Shown here: piece by piece, positions 34,306-46,652 of the stretch
How the letters are laid out: every line of letters begins with the position of its first letter
Numbering within the stretch: the first letter of the stretch is position 1
Position numbers and translations under genes: made by a program
From: Malaya genurostris
Taxonomy: Eukaryota > Arthropoda > Insecta > Diptera > Culicidae
Assembly: GCF_030247185.1 (NCBI RefSeq)
Contig: NC_080571.1
Span: 143,037,986-143,101,985, forward strand
Reading direction: 5' to 3'
Length of the DNA stretch: 64,000 nt
The notes under the pieces: generated by a model
The model's input: the letters and a program-made list of their open reading frames with translations, nothing else
Databases searched by the model: none
What the model was told of the DNA's origin: nothing

Positions 34306-36308
34306 TTTTTTCATAAATACGTTTATTTCATAGGCAATATACATAAGGTTTTCTTCGCCGTGGCATCCACAATACATAGTAGTTTAAACCTAATACATTT
34401 CGAATATCATATTAGTATGTTGGTACTCATTAGTTAATCTAAACACTGTTTTTATCAAGCGAGTTGCTATTTTAAATTACATTAAATAAAATACATTTAT
34501 TTTGTACATGATCTTATAACTATTTCAGGATTGTTTGTATCAGTTCACCACTTATATTCAATATCCTATAGTTGGCTATTGGTTGAACTCATGGAAGAGA
34601 AAACAGTCTAACATAAAATAAAATTTAAATTGGAACTCCAATGGATTTAATGAAATGATAAAGAAGTTTCATGTATGGAAGGTCACGACAAGCAAGAATG
34701 TCGCGAACTGGGACATTGGATAGTCTACCTTGGGTACGCAAGGAATTTATTAGTTGAGATCTGACATCACGAAACTCCACGTATGTCCAAACAACATGGT
34801 CAATATCGCGGTAACCTTCGCCGCAAGCACAATTATTAGTCTCGGAAAGTCCAATTCGAAGGAGATGTGCATCTAGTTTGGACATGAGTCTGGACATCAC
34901 ACGAATGAAATCTCTACTCACATCCAGTCTCCTGAACCATGCCTTTGTCGATATTTTAGGAATAATTGAGTGCATCCACCGACCCAGATCATCTTTTTCC
35001 CAAGAAGCTTGCCAGCTGGCAAGTGTTCTTTGGCGAGACGCGCTATAGAATTCGTTGAAAGCAATCGGTCTCTCATAAATTTCACCCTCAATAGCACCAC
35101 GTTTGGCTAAAATATCGGCTCTTTCATTGCCTGGATTGGAGCAATGAGCCGGAACCCAAACTATTGTGATTTGATAATTATTATTCAATATGACGTTCAG
35201 GCACTGTTTTATTTAGGCCAAGAAAAAAGGTTCATTTTTGCAAGCGGCGTTTGAGCGAATAGCTTCAATTGCACTTAGACTATCTATGAAAAGAAAATAA
35301 TGGTTTGGAGATAATGTGACGATTACACTCAAGCTATAATGAACTGCTGCTAATTCTGCTATATAAACAGATGCAGGTTCTTGAAGCCTAAATGAGACCG
35401 TAACATTATTGTTGAATATACCAAACCCAGTAGCCTCTTCAATTCGTGATCCGTCCGTGTAAAATATTTTCTCAGAGTCAATATGCCTGAACTTACTTGT
35501 AAATATTTTTGGGATTTCCATCGAGCGTAGGTGTTCCGGGATTCCACGCACTTCGCGCTGCATAGATGTGTCGAAAAATAAAGTTGAGTCAGGGACATTT
35601 AGGAGGCTGACACGGATAGGAATATATCTTGAAGGGTTGATTTCCTGTGACATATGGTTAAAATATACTGTCATGAATCTTGTTTGAGATTGAAGCTCAA
35701 CTAGCCTTTCGAAGTTATTAATAACCAGGGGATTCAGTACCTCACATCTTATTAGCAGTCGCGATGAAAGCTCCCAAAAACGATCTTTCAATGGAAGAAC
35801 TCCCGCCAGAACTTCAAGACTCATTGTATGTGTCGAATGCATGTACCCTAAAGCAATTCGCAAACAACGATACTGAATTCACTCCAGTTTGATAATATAA
35901 GAGTTTGCAGCGGAACGAAAGCAAACGCATCCATATTCCATCACTGAAAGTATCGTTGTCTGATACAATTTTATTAGATCTTCCGGATGAGCACCCCACC
36001 AAGATCCTGTTATTGTTCGAAGAAAATTTACTCTTTGTTGGCATTTTGTTATCAGAAACCTAATGTGTCCTCCCCACGTGCATTTGGAATCAAACCACAC
36101 CCCAAGGTATTTGAAAGTCAAAACCTGTTGGATCATTCTTCCCATCATATGAAGCTGAAGCTGCGCGGGATCATGCTTTCTTGAAAAGACGACCAGCTCT
36201 GTTTTCTCCGCAGAGAATTCGATACCCAGATGAACAGCCCAAACGGACAAGTTATCTAAGGTATCTTGCAATGGTTTTTGCAGATCAATAGCTTTGGGTC
36301 CAGTAACT
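34306..36308 (-). pseudogene. I-2 3' half, duplicated copy
   Basis: Contains the RT palm end after LADDG (DNLSVWAVHLGIEFSAEKTE, 36240), RNase H (YTDGSRIEEATGF; WVPAHCSNPGNERAD) and the C-terminal finger (CACGEGYRDIDHVVW), plus the 3' UTR with the A tail at 34304-34310. It carries the same nonsense codons as 37693-39695. Its 5' edge at 36308 is the duplication joint, not a LINE end. Confidence 0.85.
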
Positions 36309-37692
36309 GAAAAATTGAATTCTCGTTTATGAATTCATCATGAGACATCATTCTCAACAAGATAATTTTTTCAAAAAGTTTACTGATAGAAGAAAGTAAG
36401 CTAATTGGTAGATAACTTGATGTTTCTGCTGGATTTTTATCAGGTTTCAATATAGGAATTACTTTAGCGTTTTTCTATCTTTTTGGGAAGTAAGCTAATG
36501 AAAAACACTTGTTGAAAATTTCAACCAGGAGTCTCAAGGCAACATTGGGAAGATTTTTAATAAGAATATTAAAAATTCCATCATTACCAGGAGCCTTCAT
36601 GTTTTTGAGTTTCCTAATAATTGATTTAATTTCATCAAAATTCGTCTCAATAATGTCATCGTGTGATAACATTTGGGTTGAAATATGCTCATATTTCAGT
36701 GAGACTTCATTTTCAATAGGACTCACAACGTTCAAATTAAAATTGTGTACATTCTCGAACTGCTGAGCAAGTTTTTGAGCTTTTTCGCCATTTGTAAGAA
36801 GTATTTGATTTTCTTCCTTGAGAGCAGGAATTGGTTTCTGAGGTTTCTTAAGAACCTTAGAAAGTTTCCAGAAAGGTTCAGAATATGGTTTAATTTGTTC
36901 AACTTCTTTAGCGATATTTTCATTTCACAAAAGAGTAAATCTATGTATAATTTCTTTTTGTAAATCCTTAACTATGTTTTTCATAGCAGGGTCACGAGAA
37001 CGTTGATATTGTCGTCGACGAACAATCTTCAACCGAATGAGCAGTTGAAGATTGTCATCGATGATAAGAGAATTTAATTTAGTTTGAGCTTTTGGAACTG
37101 AAAGATTTCGTGCTTCGATAATGTAATGATTCAAATTATCAATTGCTGTGTCGATGTCCGCAGAACTTTCTAAAATAGTTTCATGATCCACATGATTTTC
37201 AATGTGAGATCTGTAATCCAACCAATTAGCTCTATGATAGTTGAACATAGAACTAATTGGAATAATTATAGCTTCGTTGGAAAGTCTGAATGTTACAGGC
37301 AGATGATCTGTGGCAAAGTCAGCATGTGTAATCGGTTCGCTACGAATGTTACTTTGATCCGTTAGAACAAGATCAATTGTAGACGGGTTTTTCACGGAAG
37401 AGAAACAAGTAGGATTACTGGGATGAAGAACTGTGAAGTAACCAGCTGAGAGTTGATTATGAAGAATTTTACCATTACTGTTATTTTGTCTACAATTCCA
37501 CTGGACATGCTTAGCATTTAAGTCCCCTATTACGAAAAATTTCGGTCGATATCTTGTGAGTTTTTGCAAATCGCCTTTAAAGAAATTTAATTGTTCTCCG
37601 GTGCATTGGAATGGCAAATATGCTCCAGCGATAAAATAAATTCCATGAATGGTTTCAACTTCGATTCCCAAGCTTTCAATAGCTTTAGTATT
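36309..37692 (-). pseudogene. J2 ORF2 segment, second copy
   Basis: Same content as 32922-34305: endonuclease part, linker and RT fingers up to NENSIF, where the duplication joint cuts it. In the original arrangement this segment directly followed I-2. Confidence 0.85.
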
Positions 37693-38011
37693 TTTTTTCA
37701 TAAATACGTTTATTTCATAGGCAATATACATAAGGTTTTCTTCGCCGTGGCATCCACAATACATAGTAGTTTAAACCTAATACATTTCGAATATCATATT
37801 AGTATGTTGGTACTCATTAGTTAATCTAAACACTGTTTTTATCAAGCGAGTTGCTATTTTAAATTACATTAAATAAAATACATTTATTTTGTACATGATC
37901 TTATAACTATTTCAGGATTGTTTGTATCAGTTCACCACTTATATTCAATATCCTATAGTTGGCTATTGGTTGAACTCATGGAAGAGAAAACAGTCTAACA
38001 TAAAATAAAAT

Positions 38012-41000
38012 TTAAATTGGAACTCCAATGGATTTAATGAAATGATAAAGAAGTTTCATGTATGGAAGGTCACGACAAGCAAGAATGTCGCGAACTGGGA
38101 CATTGGATAGTCTACCTTGGGTACGCAAGGAATTTATTAGTTGAGATCTGACATCACGAAACTCCACGTATGTCCAAACAACATGGTCAATATCGCGGTA
38201 ACCTTCGCCGCAAGCACAATTATTAGTCTCGGAAAGTCCAATTCGAAGGAGATGTGCATCTAGTTTGGACATGAGTCTGGACATCACACGAATGAAATCT
38301 CTACTCACATCCAGTCTCCTGAACCATGCCTTTGTCGATATTTTAGGAATAATTGAGTGCATCCACCGACCCAGATCATCTTTTTCCCAAGAAGCTTGCC
38401 AGCTGGCAAGTGTTCTTTGGCGAGACGCGCTATAGAATTCGTTGAAAGCAATCGGTCTCTCATAAATTTCACCCTCAATAGCACCACGTTTGGCTAAAAT
38501 ATCGGCTCTTTCATTGCCTGGATTGGAGCAATGAGCCGGAACCCAAACTATTGTGATTTGATAATTATTATTCAATATGACGTTCAGGCACTGTTTTATT
38601 TAGGCCAAGAAAAAAGGTTCATTTTTGCAAGCGGCGTTTGAGCGAATAGCTTCAATTGCACTTAGACTATCTATGAAAAGAAAATAATGGTTTGGAGATA
38701 ATGTGACGATTACACTCAAGCTATAATGAACTGCTGCTAACTCTGCTATATAAACAGATGCAGGTTCTTGAAGCCTAAATGAGACCGTAACATTATTGTT
38801 GAATATACCAAACCCAGTAGCCTCTTCAATTCGTGATCCGTCCGTGTAAAATATTTTCTCAGAGTCAATATGCCTGAACTTACTTGTAAATATTTTTGGG
38901 ATTTCCATCGAGCGTAGGTGTTCCGGGATTCCACGCACTTCGCGCTGCATAGATGTGTCGAAAAATAAAGTTGAGTCAGGGACATTTAGGAGGCTGACAC
39001 GGATAGGAATATATCTTGAAGGGTTGATTTCCTGTGACATATGGTTAAAATATACTGTCATGAATCTTGTTTGAGATTGAAGCTCAACTAGCCTTTCGAA
39101 GTTATTAATAACCAGGGGATTCAGTACCTCACATCTTATTAGCAGTCGCGATGAAAGCTCCCAAAAACGATCTTTCAATGGAAGAACTCCCGCCAGAACT
39201 TCAAGACTCATTGTATGTGTCGAATGCATGTACCCTAAAGCAATTCGCAAACAACGATACTGAATTCACTCCAGTTTGATAATATAAGAGTTTGCAGCGG
39301 AACGAAAGCAAACGCATCCATATTCCATCACTGAAAGTATCGTTGTCTGATACAATTTTATTAGATCTTCCGGATGAGCACCCCACCAAGATCCTGTTAT
39401 TGTTCGAAGAAAATTTACTCTTTGTTGGCATTTTGTTATCAGAAACCTAATGTGTCCTCCCCACGTGCATTTGGAATCAAACCACACCCCAAGGTATTTG
39501 AAAGTCAAAACCTGTTGGATCATTCTTCCCATCATATGAAGCTGAAGCTGCGCGGGATCATGCTTTCTTGAAAAGACGACCAGCTCTGTTTTCTCCGCAG
39601 AGAATTCGATACCCAGATGAACAGCCCAAACGGACAAGTTATCTAAGGTATCTTGCAATGGTTTTTGCAGATCAATAGCTTTGGGTCCAGTAACTGAAAC
39701 TACGCCATCATCTGCCAATTGTCTTAGTGTACATGGGGTTACTAGACAGCTGTCAATGTCATTCACGTAAAAATTATAAAGGAGCGGACTGAGGCATGAG
39801 CCTTGCGGTAGACCCATGTAGATAATTCTGAATGTTGCAAAAGGTTGTGCAAATAATTATTTATAACCGGTGGAAGTCCATGTTGGTGGAGCTTGTCTGA
39901 AAGAACATCAATGGAAACTGAATCAAATGCTCCTTTAATGTCTAAAAATACAGATGCCATTTGTTGCTTTTGAGCGAAGGCAATTTGGATGTCAGACGAA
40001 AGTAATGCAAGGCAATCATTCGTCCCTTTATTTCTACGGAAGCCAAACTGAGTATCTGACAACAAACCGTTCGTCTCGACCCAAGTGTCGAGACGTCGTA
40101 GAATAATTTTTTCGAACAATTTTCTCATGCAGGACAACATCGCAGTGGGTCTATATGAGTTGTGATTGGAAGCTGGTTTCCCCGGCTTTTGAATGGCGAT
40201 AACTTTCACTTGCCTCCAATCAGGTGGAACACTATTTTGCTCAAGAAACTTGTTAAACAATTCCAACAAACGTCTTTTTGCGAGGTCGGGCAGATTCTTC
40301 ACCAAGTTGAATTTAATTCTGTCCAACCCAGGAGCGTTATTGTTACAAGACATGAGTGCTATGGAAAAATCCATCATTGAAAAGGGGCTACCAATGGAAC
40401 CATTATTTGGAAAAGATTCCCTTATAATTCTATGCGTAGGAACAGAATCGGGACAAACTTTCCTCGCAAAATCAAATATCCATCGGTTCGAGTATTCCTC
40501 ACTCTCATTTCCTACGTTACGATTCCTCATTCGTCTGGTCGTATTCCAAAGAGTGCTCATTGAGGTTTCTCTTGACAAACCATCGACAAAATGTCTCCAA
40601 TAGCTACATTTCTTGGCCCGAAGTATGCTCTTGTACTTGGTTTCTAAAGTCAAGAAATTTTCAAAATTCTGAGGAGTTCCTCCTCCTCGTTTTAAAAACG
40701 TCTTGAAAGCATTTTGTTTCGCGTGCTTAGCATCTGAACACTCTTTGTCCCACCAAGGGTTTGGAGGCCTTCTGTTAGACGATGGACCAAGAAATCGTTT
40801 GGTTTGGGCTTGTTCTGCGGCCTCCAGAATCGAACAAACGAGGAAGTCATATTCTTCAAGTGGGGGGAGCTCTTCCATTGAAGTTAAGACACTTGAAATA
40901 TTACTTTGGTACTTAATCCAGTCAATATTTATTGTCAAATCATATGGAATATTAACTGAATTAGCAATGCCTTTATTACTGCTAATTGAGATGATGATTG

Positions 41001-41660
41001 GTAAATGATCGCTACCATGTAAATCAGGAAATACTTTCCAGGTGCAATCTAGTCGAATTGAAGTCGAACAAAGAGATAAATCTAATGCACTTGGACGTGC
41101 AGGAGGTCTTGGGATCCGTGTCATGCTACCCATATTTAGTACCGTCATGCTAAAATTGTCGCAAATATTATATATTAGAGATGATCTGCTATCATTGTAA
41201 ACGGAACCCCACATCATTCCGTGCGAATTGAAATCTCCTAAATCAAACGTGTAGCAGGAAGGGCTTCGACAATTTCATTAAGCTGTCGTTGTCCAACTTG
41301 AGCTCTTGGAGGAATATATACCGAAGCAATGCAAATGTCCTTTCCTTTAATGTTTATTTGACAAGCAACAACTTCTATACTAGAAGTCGAAGGAATGTTT
41401 AATCTATAAAAGGAATAACATTTCTTAATTCCTAAAAGCACTCCACCATACGGGGAGTCTCTATCGAGACGTATAATGTTAAAGTCATTAAAATTTAAGG
41501 CTATGTTTGATGTAAGCCATGTTTCGCACAAAGCAAATACATCACATTTTTGACTATGCAACAAAACTTTAAATGAATCAAGTTTTGGCATGATGCTTCG
41601 ACAATTCCACTGCAGGACAGTGATTGAATCATTTGCGGCGGATGATAAATTATCCATCAA
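38012..41660 (-). pseudogene. I-2 ORF2, broken
   Basis: Same domain order as I-1 ORF2. Lesions visible by comparison: a 1-nt deletion just before the GDFNSHG box (about 41240); a deletion with frameshift that removes the segment before GLPQGSCLSP (about 39820); CGA to TGA after KLE (about 39263); AAA to TAA after EPFFLA (about 38600). The catalytic LADDG is preserved (about 39705). The start overlaps the ORF1 stop exactly as in I-1. Confidence 0.88.
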
Positions 41661-42997
41661 ATGATACTAAACCTGAAAGAGCTGGCCATTGAGCTGATAA
41701 CTGTTTCAAAAAAGTTCTAGCTATTGGAAGGAATGCTGTTATGATGGTCTTTAGAGGTTCAGAAATATTGAATGCAGCGAAAATCCATTCTACAATTTCC
41801 GAAAATTTCAGTAATCCTGTTGGTGAATGTGAAATAGAGCCCACTGGATTATTGTCTTTTCTTGAGCTAGTTCCTGGATTGGATTGTGAATTTGACAAAC
41901 CAGGAGGCACAGTTTTTGGTTTTAAATTTGGCTTTTTAGCTTTAATACGGGGATCTTTTTTTGAAGGTGTAATTTTAGGTGTCTTTTTTGGTATTTTATG
42001 GTTTGGTAATCTCCTCTTAACAGACCCTTGAGGAGTGACAAACGAGGTATCTTCACTATTTCCGTCAGAGTCAGATTCCTCTGGCTCCGCAAGATTTGAA
42101 AAACCGTTTTCGGTTTCCAAAGGGGAGACATGTATGACCGTTTTGAGCATTTCTGCATATGTGCGCTTAGACCGTGCTTTTAAAAAAAGCTTCATTTTGT
42201 CTTTACGCAGCTTAAATGCAGCGCACACTGAAAGATCATCATGAGGACTTTCCCCACAATAAACACAATTTTCAACATCTTTATCGCAAAGATTATCCTT
42301 ATGAGGCCCTTGACATTTGATACATTTGGACTTATTACTACAGTAAGTAGCTGTATGTCTGAATTTTTTACAGTTCGTGCAATTCATAACATGCGGTACG
42401 AAAAGCCGAACAGGAAGACGAATTTTATCGATATAGACATGGCTAGGCAATGCATATCCGGCAAATGTTACGCGAAACGAATCTGAGGGACGATAAGTCT
42501 TTTTTCCATCGACAATAGATGCTGAGTACAATTGTTTGCACTCGAGTATCTTAACTCCCTCAAGCATGGAGTTTTTAAAACGGCCAACTCCATTTTTAAG
42601 TAAATCATCTGCTGTCAGACTTGCTTCAGTCACAACACCGTCAATTTCTACCTCCTTCGATGGAATGTAAACTCGATATTCAATAGCAAATAATTTACAG
42701 GTTACAATATCGTTTGCCTGTTTCAAGTCGTTAACAACAACTCGAATTTTATCTCTATTAACCTTACAGATTTCTTTAACTTCAGAGAAATGTGATGGCA
42801 AATCCTTTGTAATTTGCATCAAGTTCAAAATCTTTTCTTTTTTTTTGAAGATAGACTATCCATGGCCCAGTGGTACCCTGTGGATAATGTTTAGCCCTCG
42901 GAGTATTTAAACTCTTACTAGTATCCGGAATCGGATTCGGATGATCTTCCATGAGATCATCCATTACATTAATTTTTTTGTAAATTAGTAATACCAA
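41650..42997 (-). pseudogene. I-2 ORF1 (gag), frameshifted
   Basis: A first frame (42997-42782, MVLLIYKKINVMDDLMED) and a second (42828-41650) together match I-1 ORF1, with a frameshift near 42810. Knuckles CTNCKKFRHTATYC (the glycine after the third ligand position region changed to Arg), CIKCQGPHKDNLC and CVYCGESPHDDLSVC persist. The Ser/Lys linker and hydrophobic end are kept. Confidence 0.85.
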
Positions 42998-43655
42998 AAT
43001 AAAAACTTATGTTTAATAAAATTTCAGATATAAGAAATAAAAAATAAATTAAATTAAATCTACCTTGTAGCTGATGTCTCTGTTCCTTTATCGTGAAGAA
43101 CGACGTGAAGCTCTTCCAACGATTTCCAATTGGCAGTCTTCTGCTGTTTCCAATTGGCAGTCTTTTGTCGTTTACTGCTATCTCAGTTGCTCTGCCGTCG
43201 TTGTGGACACCACTGCACTTGCTGTGCTGCCTGTACCTGACCCCAGGTACAGTGCTTTTGCTCTTGGTGGCGATCAAATGCGATGCTTGCAGTGTAGCAC
43301 CTCGCGATATATGCCGTCTCTTTTAATCCTACAAATTCTGGTACCTGGTAGATCAGCACTGGGTTGCTTTAGCACCTCTGTGCCTTTGCACCCCTTCGTC
43401 TTCGCACCTTTATGCGATGGCACCTCTGTGACTCGTCACTTCTATGCTCTCGCACCTCTGTGTCTCTACACCTCTGTGCGTATGAACGGGATGGCCTTCG
43501 TTGCTAGCTTTCCAGTCGGGAAACGCCCCGAATATTGCGTTTGCTATGAGCAGTTTAACTACCTGAAGCTTCGAATTGTCTCGGTAGCAGCCGTTAACTC
43601 ACGAGCCAGTACAATCGAAACACAACCTCTTCGCTTGAATGGTTTTTACTGAATG
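42998..43655 (-). other. I-2 5' UTR with minirepeats
   Basis: On the minus strand, CACAGAGGTGC / GCACAGAGGTG-type units recur over 43480-43370. The antisense strand is open for 192 codons across this UTR, as is the antisense of I-1's UTR (198 codons), but the two do not share a protein sequence beyond repeat-derived words, so I do not call genes. Confidence 0.6.
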
Positions 43656-43926
43656 ATAGCTTTAGTATTGAAAGAAGGTAAAATTCGATGTTTAATTTGC
43701 GTTGGACAAAAATGGCAACTCCACCACCCATTCCAGTAAACCTGTCAAATCGATGAACCACATAATGTGGATTACTTTTCAATTTGACATTTGGTTTAAG
43801 AAAAGTTTCTGTCACAATGGCAATATGAATTTTGTGAACTTTGAGAAAATTATAAAATTCATCTTCACTCGATTTCAAAGATCGAGCATTCCAATTTAAA
43901 ATATTCAAATAATTATTTAACATCAC
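43656..43926 (-). pseudogene. J2 ORF2 start (endonuclease N-terminus)
   Basis: LNWNARSLKSSEDEFYNFL, VTETFLKPNVKL, HRFDRFTGMGGGVAIFVQR. The APE-type catalytic Asn and Glu are in place. It breaks at the I-2 target duplication. The ATG sits inside the ORF1 end (ATGTTAAATAA), an 11-nt overlap. Confidence 0.85.
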
Positions 43927-45056
43927 TGTTAAATTTTAAATTCATTATAATATTATTTGCAATTTTCCATCCGATTTGAAATGCTTCAAAAAGTGATGAA
44001 GTCGAATTCATTTGGATGATCATTTGAAAAAGTTGATCTTGTAGGTAGATCATTTTATTTTCAGTTATATCGCCTAAATCGACTTCATTCAAAGAAGCCA
44101 ATGGCATTGAAGGAATATTTGTAGGTAGACTGCCATTAGAAGATGATTTGGCCGGTCTACCTATTAATAAATTGTTTTCGTTAGAAGATGAACTGCAAGG
44201 CGGTCCTGTGTTTTGATTATTTACATTAGAAGAAATAGGTGATAGATTCCTACCTAATATACCAGCATAACTGACATTAGACAAAGATGATGACGAGGTC
44301 GATCTACCTGTCAATAAATTGTTTTCGTTAGAAGACGAATTCGCAGGCGTACCTGTTTTTTGTTTTAAATTCGAAGAAATAGGTGCCTTAGAAGAATTAG
44401 GCGTGGTTCATAGAAAATTCCAGAGCGTGGTTTAGAAGTACCATTCTCTCTTTTTTCATAAGTATTACTTGGGAAGGGGCAAAACCAAGCAATTCTTTTA
44501 GTTCATTTTTAATTTCATCAATACTTTGATCATTTGATAAGCCTTTCAAGACAGCCTTGAAGGGTCTGTCTGATTTTATATCATATGAATAAAATTTATG
44601 AAGTTTCTCGGACAAATATCGAATAAGACGTTCGTAATCTTCCAATCCATCAACCAAGACTCGACATTCTCCTTTTCGTCCGATTTGAAATGAGACTTTT
44701 ACTTCCGGGAGAAAAGTAGAAAGCTCAGTACGGAATGCTTTGAAGTCGGAAATCATCACCGTCACTGGTAGCATAGATTGTTGTTTCTTCCCAGAACGAC
44801 AAGCGTCCATTTTGGGAATTTTTGAAGAATTTTCTTCTATGTCGCTACAATCGGATTCAGGAAGAATCTCGTAAATATTGTTAGACGGCATAGGATCAAC
44901 GGAAGGGAAATCCGTCCGTTGTCTTTTATTTTTACATTCAGATTCTATAAGATCGTGAATGCTATTAGAAAAATGTTGAATAACGGATTGTGATTTATTC
45001 CGTATTGAATTATTTTTAGCCTTAGGCTTGTCGCCTTTCCGGTTGGACGCAGGCAT
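43913..45056 (-). pseudogene. J2 ORF1 (gag) lacking zinc knuckles
   Basis: N-terminal frame 45056-44397 (MPASNRKGDKPKAK; ESDCSDIEEN; VTVMISDFKAFRTEL; a PRE_C2HC-like region) joins at about 44400 straight to the Ser/Asn-rich C-terminal region (44314-43913, ending FNSDVK*). Relative to J3, the segment from SYELYL to about NATPNSS (about 410 bp), which contains all three knuckles, is deleted and the frame is shifted. The protein could not bind RNA in the usual way. Confidence 0.8.
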
Positions 45057-45374
45057 TTTTGAAATGAATGGAATTTTGAAGTTTGAATAATAGTTCTTTG
45101 AATGCTAGCCTTAAAAAAGGCTGATTAATTTCTTAGTCACTCTAATATCACTCTTTGTATCACTTAGTCACTCTAATATCATTCTTTGTATCACTTAGTC
45201 ACTCTAATATGACTCTTTGTATAGCCTTGAGAAAGGCTGACTAATTGTTAGTCTTTAAAAAGACTGTTAGTGATTCAGGTAGTCTTGAAAAAGACTGAAG
45301 CCTTGAATCAATGAAACTTTCCAGGAGCCAAGAGCTATATGCGTGCGGTGCGAACGACTGTTCAACACCGACTG
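45057..45374 (-). promoter_or_regulatory. J2 5' UTR with 31-bp tandem repeats and stem-loop words
   Basis: Three units TACAAAGAGTGATATTAGAG + TGACTAAGTGA (complement of 45140-45225), as in J3, plus palindromic words AGTCTTTTTAAAGACT and AGCCTTTTTTAAGGCT. The element starts CAGTCGGTG, which fits the initiator of Jockey-type internal promoters. J1 has a single unit. Confidence 0.6.
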
Positions 45375-45554
45375 GAAGTAACGCTCTTCTTCTTCGCCCC
45401 TGTGTGGCAACAAAACAGCGGGGATGCCGACCAAACACTTGGTATTGAAGCGTCTCAACTTAATCGAAAAAAAAAAGATTTTGTAAATAACACGCCGAAT
45501 AAATGTAGTAAGCACTAAAAAATATTATTGAATTTAAGCACGCGTTTGAAACTA

Positions 45555-46483
45555 CAGGGTGATTTTTTAAGAGCTTGAGAACTTTTTAAACAATAAAACG
45601 CATAAAATTTGCAAAATCTCATCGGTTCTTTATTTTAAACGTTAGATTGGTACATGACATTTACTTTTTGAAGATAATTTCATTTAAATGTTGACCGCGG
45701 CTGCGTCTTAGGTGGTCCATTCGGAAAGTCCAATTTTGGGCAACTTTTTCGAGCATTTCGGCCGGAATAGCCCGAATTTCTTCGGAAATGTTGTCTTCCA
45801 AAGCTGGAATAGTTACTGGCTTATTTCTGTAGACTTTAGACTTGACGTAGCCCCACAAAAAATAGTCTAAAGGCGTCAAATCGCATGATCTTGGTGGCCA
45901 ACTTACCGGTCCATTTCTTGAGATGAATTGTTCTCCGAAGTTTTCCCTCAAAATGGCCATAGAATCGCGAGCTGTGTGGCATGTAGCGCCATCTTGTTGA
46001 AACCACATGTCAACCAAGTTCAGTTCTTCCATTTTTGGCAACAAAAAGTTTGTTAGCATCGAACGATAGCGATCGCCATTCACTGTAACGTTGCGTCCAA
46101 CAGCATCTTTGAAAAAATACGGTCCAATGATTCCACCAGCGTACAAACCACACCAAACAGTGCATTTTTCGGGATGCATGGGCAGTTCTTGAACGGCTTC
46201 TGGTTGCTCTTCACTCCAAATGCGGCAATTTTGCTTATTTACGTAGCTCACTTGGTCGATTATGTAGACCATAAATCGGGCGTAAAGCGCGAAACACATT
46301 TCGAACCGAACACTGATTTTGATAATAAAATTCAATGATTTGCAAGCGTTGCTCGTTAGTAAGTCTATTCATGATGAAATGTCAAAGCATACTGAGCAAA
46401 TAATAATGCATGAAAATCATAACCTCAAAAAATCTGAGCAAATACTAATGCATGAAAATCCTAACCTCAAAAAAATCACCTTT
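45555..46483 (-). mobile_element. Tc1/mariner element, DD41D type, internally deleted
   Basis: TA at 45553-45554, then CAGGGTGATTTTTTAAGAGC. The other end (complement of about 46483-46455) reads AGGTGATTTTTTTGAGGTTA. Body 929 bp. Encodes a DD41D transposase lacking its middle. It sits about 170 bp downstream of the receptor exon (in gene sense) and is in the same orientation. Confidence 0.85.
45661..46372 (-). pseudogene. DD41D mariner transposase with central deletion
   Basis: The start MNRLTNEQRLQIIEFYYQNQ (46372) and following HTH residues (VRNVFRALRPIYG) are intact for about 45 codons, then sequence is lost and the frame changes at about 46243. It resumes at YVNKQNCRIWSEEQPEA. The first catalytic Asp was in the lost part. 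The second Asp is in FQQDGATCHTA and the third in LTPLDYFLW, 41 residues apart. The C-terminus (DHLRRSRGQHLNEIIFKK) is complete. Non-functional. Confidence 0.88.
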
Positions 46484-46652
46484 TACAATCCAGCATAAAT
46501 TTAAATATAAAGTTTAACGGAATCGGATTATAATTTACTTTCGAGTTTGCACAATTAACTTGACACATCTGCACAATTAATTTGACACATCTGCATTCAA
46601 CAAAAAATAACGGTTTTATATCTAAGAAAAATAATGAATTCTATTACAATAC
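46484..46652. other. Intron sequence after the receptor exon
   Basis: Short unique stretch between the exon donor and the DD41D element. Two nearly repeated phrases (TGCACAATTAATTTGACACA, 46550-46592) form a short direct repeat. No gene. Confidence 0.5.

Larger units (their letters stand above)
32922..39699. repeat. Tandem duplication, 3387-bp period
   Basis: Copy 1 is about 32922-36308 and copy 2 about 36309-39695. Each holds the J2 segment, the I-2 target duplication and the 3' half of I-2. The junction at 36301-36315 joins I-2 ORF2 sequence (CAGTAACTGAAA) straight to J2 RT sequence (AAATTGAATTCTCG), with GAAA shared by both parents. The copies look identical apart from about one base (T at 35356 against C at 38743), which means a very recent event or an assembly artefact. 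Confidence 0.93.
37693..43655 (-). mobile_element. I-clade LINE I-2, full length but decayed
   Basis: 5' end CATTCAG at 43655-43649 (minus) as in I-1. 3' tail of T's at 37691-37697. Target duplication AATACTAAAGCTAT is at 43656-43669 and 37679-37692 (minus sense), in J2 ORF2. Length is 5963 bp against about 6.1 kb for I-1. The 5' UTR (42998-43655) has minirepeats of the GTGC(A)AAGGCAC type. Both ORFs are broken. Confidence 0.9.
32650..45374 (-). mobile_element. Jockey-clade LINE J2, split by I-2 and partly duplicated
   Basis: Read on the minus strand: 5' end at 45374, 5' UTR, ORF1 start 45056, ORF2 start about 43926. I-2 interrupts it between 43656 and 37692 with a 14-bp duplication, after which ORF2 goes on (37692-36309). 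A tandem duplication then repeats part of I-2 and J2 (36308-32922), and J2 runs out at about 32650 inside the RT, before the catalytic box. All parts are decayed. Confidence 0.85.

Noticed and set aside
46597..46652. C-terminal extension of the receptor frame after RVLG (IVIEFIIFLRYK)
   Set aside because: Departs from the conserved M3 sequence exactly at a GTATTG donor; intron read-through.
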